DNA of 5,791 bases from Spirochaetota bacterium (lineage in GTDB: Bacteria > Spirochaetota > Leptospiria > Turneriellales > Turneriellaceae). Position 1 is the first letter of the stretch, and each line of letters starts with the position of its first letter. Positions 1-3,886 of this stretch are shown one piece after another. The stretch is from NCBI GenBank assembly GCA_029561505.1, contig JAKQXK010000290.1, forward strand, positions 1 through 5,791, in the 5' to 3' direction. Below the pieces are notes generated by a model. That model saw only the letters and a program-made list of their open reading frames with translations. It did not search any database and was not told where the DNA came from. The position numbers and the translations under genes are program-made.

Positions 1-1128
1 GTCGGGCGCCGACCACGGAACATCCTGTTCTTCGGAAAAATTGCGGTTCCATTCGCTGATGAGTTCCCAGATTGTCACGAACATCGTTACGATGAACGGG
101 CCCAGAATCAAACCCTTTACGCCAAATGCGTTGAGGCCGCCCACGATCGCCAGAAACAGAAAAAGGGGATGCAGATTGAGATCGCGGTCGAGCAGCATGG
201 GCTTCAGCAGATTCTCAAGCAAGAAATAAAACACGAGGCAAGTAATCGCCATGCTGATCGCCATCGTCTGGTGGTCGTGCGTATAAAGATAGACCGCGCC
301 GGGAAGCCAGACAACCGCCGTGCCGATTACGGGTATCAGCGCAAACGGTGCGGCAATCGCACCCCAAAGCAGCGGGGTGCTGAGGTCGCAGAACCAGAAG
401 ATGATGCCGATCACCGCGCCCTGTGCAACCGATACGAGCAGGTTGCCTTTGACGACGGCGTCAAAAATCTGCACCATACGGTCGCCGATATGCTTCTCGA
501 TCTTATCGGGAAAAGGCAGATTGCGGTAGACCGTCATGCCGATGCGATCGACGCTGCGAAACAGAAAAAATAGAATGAACAGCGCAAAAGTGAAGTCCAC
601 GAAGAACTTCATTCCGGTGAGTGCCCATGTCCAGCCGCGGCGCAAAGTCTCTAGCTGGTTGTTGCGCACAACTTCAAGAAACTGCAGTCGGTATGCCAGC
701 AGCTGCTCGGCGCTAATGTCGAGCTGGCCCTGAATCCAGGGGTTGTTACGGTGAATCTGAAAAAGTTTTTCAGGCGTGAACCATTCGCGCGCGAGTTCTG
801 AGGCATGCCGCGCTTCGGTGATGAGCGCGATCGTCAGAAATATCGCGGGAATTATCAGCACGAGAATCACACTCGCGGTCGAAATCACCGCAGCGCGTGT
901 GCGTTTGCCGTGCATGCGGCCGAGCAGCCACCGGTGCGGGGTTCTGAAGAGAATAAATAATATACCAGAGATAAAAAAAGCATAGATGTAGCTGTAATAG
1001 ACGAAACTGACTAGCCCCAGCAGAAAAAGAAACAAGCCGAAAAAGACGTAAGGCAAAAATCTGTGAAAATCGAGAAAGCTGTAGCTGCGGTCGAGCTTCA
1101 CGTTTTGGTGTGGCTGTTTCTCGCGCAT
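1..1128 (-). CDS. AI-2E/PerM (DUF20) family transporter, C-terminus cut by window edge
   Basis: An open frame of 376 codons runs from an ATG at 1128 to the left edge without a stop. It encodes a polytopic inner-membrane protein of the AI-2E family (PF01594), whose members export autoinducer-2 or other small solutes or act in Na+/H+ exchange; the substrate here cannot be told. Hydrophobic segments lie at about residues 25-60, 78-102, 172-192, 225-250, 252-282, 286-310 and 319-356, with a soluble loop at about 103-170, as is usual for the family. Family hallmarks are PVIGTAVVWLP (266-276) and HPLFLFLAIVGG followed by NAFGVKGLILGP (320-344). The family is usually about 340-380 residues, so only the polar tail should be missing. 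The start lies three bases after the stop of the upstream lipoprotein gene. No good Shine-Dalgarno is visible (only GGAAAAG far upstream), so translational coupling is likely. Confidence 0.92.
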   Translation of the reverse strand, partial: MREKQPHQNVKLDRSYSFLDFHRFLPYVFFGLFLFLLGLVSFVYYSYIYAFFISGILFILFRTPHRWLLGRMHGKRTRAAVISTASVILVLIIPAIFLTIALITEARHASELAREWFTPEKLFQIHRNNPWIQGQLDISAEQLLAYRLQFLEVVRNNQLETLRRGWTWALTGMKFFVDFTFALFILFFLFRSVDRIGMTVYRNLPFPDKIEKHIGDRMVQIFDAVVKGNLLVSVAQGAVIGIIFWFCDLSTPLLWGAIAAPFALIPVIGTAVVWLPGAVYLYTHDHQTMAISMAITCLVFYFLLENLLKPMLLDRDLNLHPLFLFLAIVGGLNAFGVKGLILGPFIVTMFVTIWELISEWNRNFSEEQDVPWSAPD

Positions 1129-1131
1129 AGG

Positions 1132-1590
1132 TTAAGGGGCTTTTCCGCGTTGGTAATCCACCTCTGACCTGCCGATGCGAATCAGGTAGTTGTCTGCATA
1201 AGGTAGTTTGCTGATATCGACCGACACAACCTCAGATTTTGCGGCCCGTTCAAACTGCAGCAACGCGCCCGACGTCTGCTCGAGGCGCGTCGTCAGCGTG
1301 AAGTCATGCTTTGCGAGAGTCTTCTTGTAATATTCGGTAATCGTTGCGAGCGGATGGTTTGTTTTCTGAATAATGCGGTTCTCGACGCGGTAGATTTCTG
1401 CCTGCGGGTACAGCAGCGACAGGTTGCGCACGAACTCAGGGGCATCTGCCGCTGAGCCGACCGGTGGTAACTTGCTCTCAGCACCACTGGTTTGCGTTTC
1501 GTTTCTGGTTGCCGCCGGCTTTTCAGAGCACGAAATAGCGTAAGCCGCCGCGATAAACAAGAACATTCGGTGCCGATGAATTCGGAACAT
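1132..1590 (-). CDS. Small predicted lipoprotein of unknown function (152 aa)
   Basis: I do not recognise the family. The first 21 residues look like a lipoprotein signal: a basic n-region (RIHRHR), a hydrophobic stretch (MFLFIAAAYA, 9-18) and a relaxed lipobox A-I-S-C with Cys21 as the lipidated residue. Residues 22-45 are a polar, Ser/Thr/Pro-rich tether. Residues 46-152 look globular, alternating amphipathic helix (PEFVRNLSLLYP, ITEYYKKTLAKH) and beta segments (ALLQFERA, VVSVDISK, NYLIRIGR). I chose the ATG at 1590 because a start at Met9 would leave only 12 residues before the Cys and remove the basic n-region. No Shine-Dalgarno precedes 1590; a TATTAT box 8 nt upstream suggests a leaderless or near-leaderless message. 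The AI-2E family gene follows after three bases, so the protein may be an accessory of that transporter (inference from position only). Confidence 0.75.
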   Translation of the reverse strand: MFRIHRHRMFLFIAAAYAISCSEKPAATRNETQTSGAESKLPPVGSAADAPEFVRNLSLLYPQAEIYRVENRIIQKTNHPLATITEYYKKTLAKHDFTLTTRLEQTSGALLQFERAAKSEVVSVDISKLPYADNYLIRIGRSEVDYQRGKAP

Positions 1591-1594
1591 AATG

Positions 1595-1603
1595 TGACAT
1601 AAT
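1595..1603 (+). promoter_or_regulatory. Candidate extended -10 promoter element for tatA
   Basis: TGACATAAT matches the extended -10 pattern TGnTATAAT at all specified positions but one (C for the first T of the hexamer). No -35-like hexamer lies 16-18 bp upstream, where GATGAA is found, but extended -10 promoters can lack one. Initiation about 6-7 bp downstream (near 1610) would give a tatA leader of roughly 100 nt. The call rests on consensus matching only. Confidence 0.3.
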
Positions 1604-1604
1604 A
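1599..1604 (-). promoter_or_regulatory. Candidate -10 box for the lipoprotein/AI-2E family unit
   Basis: TATTAT on the minus strand (five of six to TATAAT) ends 8 nt before the ATG at 1590. Transcription would start at or within a few bases of the start codon, which fits the absence of a Shine-Dalgarno there. The expected -35 position (TGTACG, 17-bp spacer) is a poor match, so confidence is low. Confidence 0.27.
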
Positions 1605-1622
1605 AAGTCGCTGATCGGCGGC

Positions 1623-1713
1623 GTACACCACTATTCGGGTGTGCATGAGCTGCAGCGCAGACGCCGTTGAAATCTCCTTTACACCTTGTCTTTTTGCGCA
1701 GGGCTCATGCATG
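1623..1713 (+). promoter_or_regulatory. Predicted tatA leader RNA structure that can sequester the ribosome binding site and start codon
   Basis: Bases 1640-1651 can pair with 1702-1713 in 12 continuous pairs: nine Watson-Crick (TGCATGAGC with GCTCATGCA) plus three G-U. The 3' arm contains two G's of the Shine-Dalgarno AGGG and the entire ATG start codon. After a 3x2 internal loop (1652-1654, 1700-1701), a second helix of seven pairs follows (1655-1661 with 1693-1699), leaving a 31-nt loop. A smaller hairpin, 1623-1629 with 1638-1644 (seven pairs, one G-U, 8-nt loop), uses bases 1640-1644 and so excludes much of the large stem. Two mutually exclusive folds of this kind are what a translational switch needs. 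I worked the pairings out by hand; no known riboswitch family is recognised and chance is not excluded. Confidence 0.4.
1700..1703 (+). promoter_or_regulatory. Ribosome binding site of tatA, decides the start
   Basis: AGGG lies 7 nt before the ATG at 1711. The frame stays open back to an ATG at 1639, but the 24 extra residues are Cys-rich and unlike any TatA N-terminus, whereas the family homology begins just after 1711. This supports 1711 over 1639. Confidence 0.6.
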
Positions 1714-2037
1714 GTCTTTCTAATCGGTATGCCCAATATGGGCGAAATGATTTTTTTGGTAGTCATTATCTTGCTGCTCTTCGGCGGCAAAAAATTGCCA
1801 GAGCTCGCTCGCGGTCTTGGCGCAGGCATTCATGAGTTTCGGCGGGGTATGAACCAGGGCAACGAGCCGGTGCAGACAACGCAAGAGCATATTCCCGAGC
1901 GCGATATCACGCCGCCCGCGCACCCTGAGCAATCGCGCAAACTGCGGGCGATACCAGAGCCCAAGGCGCGTGGCGGCCGACCGTCAGCGCGCAAGAGTGC
2001 GACGCGCACAAAGACCGCCAGCAAGAAAAAAAAGTAA
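1711..2037 (+). CDS. tatA: Sec-independent protein translocase subunit TatA (TatA/E family)
   Basis: This 108-residue protein has the TatA/E (PF02416) layout: a very short periplasmic N-terminus, one membrane helix (about residues 12-24, starting at polar Glu12), the FG hinge (Phe24-Gly25), then the amphipathic helix KKLPELARGLGAGIHEFRRG (27-46). TatA oligomerises in the inner membrane and, with TatC, moves folded twin-arginine-signal proteins across it. The remaining tail (47-108) is hydrophilic. Its last 24 residues hold 11 Lys/Arg and no acidic residue, ending in four lysines, which is an odd feature. An alternative start at 1729 (MPNMGEM) is possible but lacks a suitably spaced Shine-Dalgarno. 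No tatC lies in the window, so this is an orphan tatA locus. argB follows on the same strand after 54 bp that include a GC-rich hairpin. TatA and TatB are hard to separate by eye; the LPELARGLG helix favours TatA. Confidence 0.9.
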   Translation: MVFLIGMPNMGEMIFLVVIILLLFGGKKLPELARGLGAGIHEFRRGMNQGNEPVQTTQEHIPERDITPPAHPEQSRKLRAIPEPKARGGRPSARKSATRTKTASKKKK

Positions 2038-2045
2038 CTGTGTTT

Positions 2046-2080
2046 GGCCTGGCGCCACTTGCGCCGGGCTTCTAATTTCT
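2046..2080 (+). terminator. Hairpin between tatA and argB: weak intrinsic terminator or attenuator
   Basis: GCCTGGCGC (2047-2055) pairs with GCGCCGGGC (2061-2069) in nine pairs, one of them G-U, around the 5-nt loop CACTT; G2046 and T2070 can add a wobble pair. The stem is followed by TTCTAATTTCT, which is U-rich but broken. It begins 8 nt after the tatA stop and ends 22 nt before the argB ATG, so termination here would have to be partial unless argB has its own promoter in the gap. Confidence 0.5.
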
Positions 2081-2083
2081 CTC

Positions 2084-2088
2084 GAGGT
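2084..2088 (+). promoter_or_regulatory. Ribosome binding site of argB, decides the start
   Basis: GAGGT sits 3 nt before the ATG at 2092, close but workable. The frame is open back to a TTG at 2044, but that start would place the GC-rich hairpin inside the gene and add 16 residues (AWRHLRRASN and onward) with no family likeness, so 2092 is preferred. Confidence 0.55.
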
Positions 2089-2091
2089 CAG

Positions 2092-2988
2092 ATGCAACCC
2101 ACTGAAGCAGTTTTAGATTCACATGAGCGCATAGGCACGCTGCTCGAAGCGCTGCCATATATTCAGCGTTTCGCCGGCAAAACCATCGTGATCAAATATG
2201 GCGGCAACGCCATGGAAAAAGCTGACCTCAGCGACAAATTTGCTCAAGACGTCGTGCTTCTCAAACTCTGCGGCATCAATCCGGTGATTGTACATGGCGG
2301 CGGGCCGCAGATCAACAATCTGCTCGCTCGCTTGGGAGTGAAATCTGAATTTATCGACGGCCACCGTGTCACGGGTGATGCCGAAATGGAAGCGGTTGAG
2401 ATGGTGCTGTCAGGCGATGTGAATAAGAAAATCGTCGCGCAGATCGCACGCGCAGGCGGTAAGGCCGTCGGCCTTTCGGGCCGCGACGGTGGCCTTGCCC
2501 GCGCAGAGCGGCATTCGCTTGAAAAGCCAGAAGGCACAAAAACCGTACATGTCGATCTTGGCAGAGTGGGCACTGTTAAACCCGAAGGCGTCAATATCGA
2601 AGTGCTCGCGGCTCTCAAACAAGGCGGATTTATTCCCGTTATCGCTCCGGTCGCTTTTGACGCGGCCGGCAACTCACTGAATGTGAACGCAGACACAATG
2701 GCCGGGGCAATCGCTTCGGCGCTCTGCGCAGAAAAACTTCTGCTCTTAACTGATACCTCGGGTGTCATGCACGAAGGCAAAACGCTGACACGCCTGACAC
2801 CCTCTGACGTGAAAAAACTGAAGCAAGATTCGGTAATCTCGGGTGGTATGATTCCGAAAACCGATTGCGCGGTAGCTGCGGTTGAAAATGGCGTCAATGC
2901 CGCGCACATCATCGACGGGCGCGTGCCGCATGCGCTGCTCTTGGAAATATTTACCGACACTGGTGTCGGCACAATGATAATTCGCTGA
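2092..2988 (+). CDS. argB: N-acetylglutamate kinase
   Basis: ArgB phosphorylates N-acetyl-L-glutamate with ATP, the second step of arginine biosynthesis, in the cytoplasm. The 298-residue protein shows the amino-acid kinase fold: KYGGNAM (35-41, catalytic Lys35), HGGGP (68-72), GHRVT (90-94, Arg92 for the substrate), NVNAD (197-201, Asn197 and Asp201), the nucleotide-site strand LLLLTDTSGV (216-225) and GGMIPK (251-256, Lys256). The spacing of Asn197, Asp201 and Lys256 equals that of E. coli Asn158, Asp162 and Lys217. About 27 residues precede the point where E. coli ArgB begins and form a predicted helix (HERIGTLLEALPYIQRFAG). Together with the C-terminal DGRVPH...LLEIFTDTGVGTMI (275-296), this is typical of hexameric, arginine-inhibited enzymes. 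No other arg gene is in the window. It may be read through from tatA past the intervening hairpin. Confidence 0.97.
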   Translation: MQPTEAVLDSHERIGTLLEALPYIQRFAGKTIVIKYGGNAMEKADLSDKFAQDVVLLKLCGINPVIVHGGGPQINNLLARLGVKSEFIDGHRVTGDAEMEAVEMVLSGDVNKKIVAQIARAGGKAVGLSGRDGGLARAERHSLEKPEGTKTVHVDLGRVGTVKPEGVNIEVLAALKQGGFIPVIAPVAFDAAGNSLNVNADTMAGAIASALCAEKLLLLTDTSGVMHEGKTLTRLTPSDVKKLKQDSVISGGMIPKTDCAVAAVENGVNAAHIIDGRVPHALLLEIFTDTGVGTMIIR

Positions 2989-3026
2989 AGAAGAAATACC
3001 GTCTTCTTGAAAACAAATCTGTTCTC
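2988..3026 (+). other. Two small dyads after argB
   Basis: AAGAAGA (2988-2994) pairs perfectly with TCTTCTT (3002-3008) around a 7-nt loop, starting on the last base of the argB stop. Directly after it, GAAAACA (3009-3015) and TGTTCTC (3020-3026) form a 7-4-7 dyad with one mismatch. The first is AT-rich and lacks a T-tract, so it is a weak terminator at best; the second could be a protein-binding site for the downstream gene. I see no convincing sigma-70 promoter in the 94-bp gap. Confidence 0.3.
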
Positions 3027-3082
3027 TGACGAATTCACTTCTTATTGACGTGCAGTTTAACGCGCTGGTGCGTGTGGCTACA

Positions 3083-3841
3083 ATGAAAAAAATTCTAATT
3101 TTCGCCGCTTTAGCGGCAATGCCGTCACTTTCGGCATACACTTCAACAAACATGGCCGGTCAGACCGGCCTCATTTCAACGCCATCAGCGCGTATCGTCT
3201 GGGAAGGCAATAACAGCACTGCTGCGGTTACGGCAGGTTATAGCTATGCCAACAATGGCACCGGCTATCATGCGCCGAATGTCAATGTAGCACTGTTCGA
3301 TCGTTTCGAGGTTGGCGGAATATTCAACTCGGTCGGCGGCAGCGGTAACAACGATTTTATGCTCCACGGCAAACTGCGCTTTTCACCATGGTCGGGTCGC
3401 GGTAATTCAGCGCTCGCTATCGGCGGCAACTACCAGAGCCTCGAACCAGGCGCTGTGACCGTCGGCCAGGCATACCTCGCAGCAACGTACGAAGCAAACT
3501 TTTTCGGCATGGAAGCCGATACTTCGATCGTGCTGGGCAAAACATTTGGCAGCGCCACACGTTCGGGAGATCTTGACTTCTCAATGGGTTTCGACCTGAA
3601 CTTCTTTCCGTCGCTCTTTAACGGTTATGTGCGCTGGTTGAACGAACTTGCGAACTACGATTACCTCTATGGCAACTCGCCGACAAGAGCACTCTCACGC
3701 GGCGCCTTCAATACAGGCTTTCGCATTCCGATACTGAAGCACATGAGCAACCTCAAGTTCGACGTGAACATCAAGATGACTGATGCCCTCGACGACGACC
3801 GGGGCTTCGCAGCAGGTGCCGTTTTCGGCGCCCGTTTCTAA
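3083..3841 (+). CDS. Predicted outer-membrane beta-barrel protein, YjbH-like
   Basis: The 252-residue product starts with a Sec signal peptide (MKKILIFAALAAMPSLSA, cleavage likely after Ala18). The frame is open back to a GTG at 3050, but the signal peptide defines the ATG at 3083. The mature part is rich in Gly, Asn and aromatics, with short alternating strands (TAAVTAGYSY, NVNVALFDRFEVGG, DFMLHGKLRFS, NSALAIGGNYQ, GYVRWLNEL, FDVNIKM). It ends in GAVFGARF, and a terminal Phe is the usual BAM recognition signal of outer-membrane barrels. The early GQTGLISTPSARI motif followed by ALFDRFEVGG resembles the YjbH/YbjH family linked to exopolysaccharide export, but this protein is far shorter than classical YjbH (about 700 residues). 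No polysaccharide genes are nearby, so the function is open. Only a poor Shine-Dalgarno precedes the start. A strong terminator follows 12 bp after the stop. Confidence 0.8.
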   Translation: MKKILIFAALAAMPSLSAYTSTNMAGQTGLISTPSARIVWEGNNSTAAVTAGYSYANNGTGYHAPNVNVALFDRFEVGGIFNSVGGSGNNDFMLHGKLRFSPWSGRGNSALAIGGNYQSLEPGAVTVGQAYLAATYEANFFGMEADTSIVLGKTFGSATRSGDLDFSMGFDLNFFPSLFNGYVRWLNELANYDYLYGNSPTRALSRGAFNTGFRIPILKHMSNLKFDVNIKMTDALDDDRGFAAGAVFGARF

Positions 3842-3847
3842 ACAGAC

Positions 3848-3884
3848 AAAAACCCGGTGTGCCCATGCGGCACACCGGTTCTTT
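3848..3884. terminator. Bidirectional intrinsic terminator between convergent genes
   Basis: CCGGTGTGCC (3854-3863) pairs perfectly with GGCACACCGG (3869-3878), ten pairs around the 5-nt loop CATGC. On the plus strand it is followed by TTCTTT, ending the outer-membrane protein gene. On the minus strand it is followed by G then five T's (complement of the A-run 3848-3852), ending the antiporter gene, whose stop lies 9 bp before the stem. It serves both convergent units. Confidence 0.9.
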
Positions 3885-3886
3885 AC

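Larger units (their letters stand above)
1591..1710. promoter_or_regulatory. Divergent intergenic control region between lipoprotein gene and tatA
   Basis: This 120-bp stretch is the only non-coding DNA between two divergently transcribed units and should hold both promoters. At the lipoprotein end, candidate -10 boxes for the two directions overlap: TATTAT on the minus strand (1604-1599) and CATAAT on the plus strand (1598-1603). The rest would be the tatA leader, which has notable base-pairing potential (see separate entries). Plus-strand TTGAAA at 1667-1672 resembles a -35 box, but no acceptable -10 box lies 15-19 bp downstream. Confidence 0.5.

Noticed and set aside
169..573. Plus-strand open frame of 134 codons
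   Set aside because: It is antisense to the AI-2E family gene, whose minus-strand translation carries clear family motifs through this stretch; the plus product is charged and motif-free.
1639..1710. N-terminal extension of tatA from an upstream ATG at 1639
   Set aside because: The 24 added residues do not look like TatA, and a suitable AGGG lies just before the ATG at 1711.
1293..1829. Minus-strand open frame of 178 codons spanning the divergent region
   Set aside because: It overlaps both the lipoprotein gene in another frame and the antisense of tatA, and its product shows no domain or plausible signal sequence.
2071..2076. TCTAAT as a -10 box for argB
   Set aside because: It matches five of six bases, but no -35 hexamer at 16-18 bp upstream fits; TTGGCC is 21 bp away and lies across the hairpin's 5' end.
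2244..3038. Long open frame (264 codons) on the minus strand opposite argB
   Set aside because: It lies antisense to a clearly real argB, its translation is Ser/Pro/Thr-rich low-quality sequence with no recognisable motif, and it follows from codon bias of the sense gene.
3079..3084. TACAAT as a -10 box
   Set aside because: It overlaps the start codon of the outer-membrane protein gene, so it cannot serve that start, and the nearest -35-like TTGACG (3045-3050) is 28 bp upstream.
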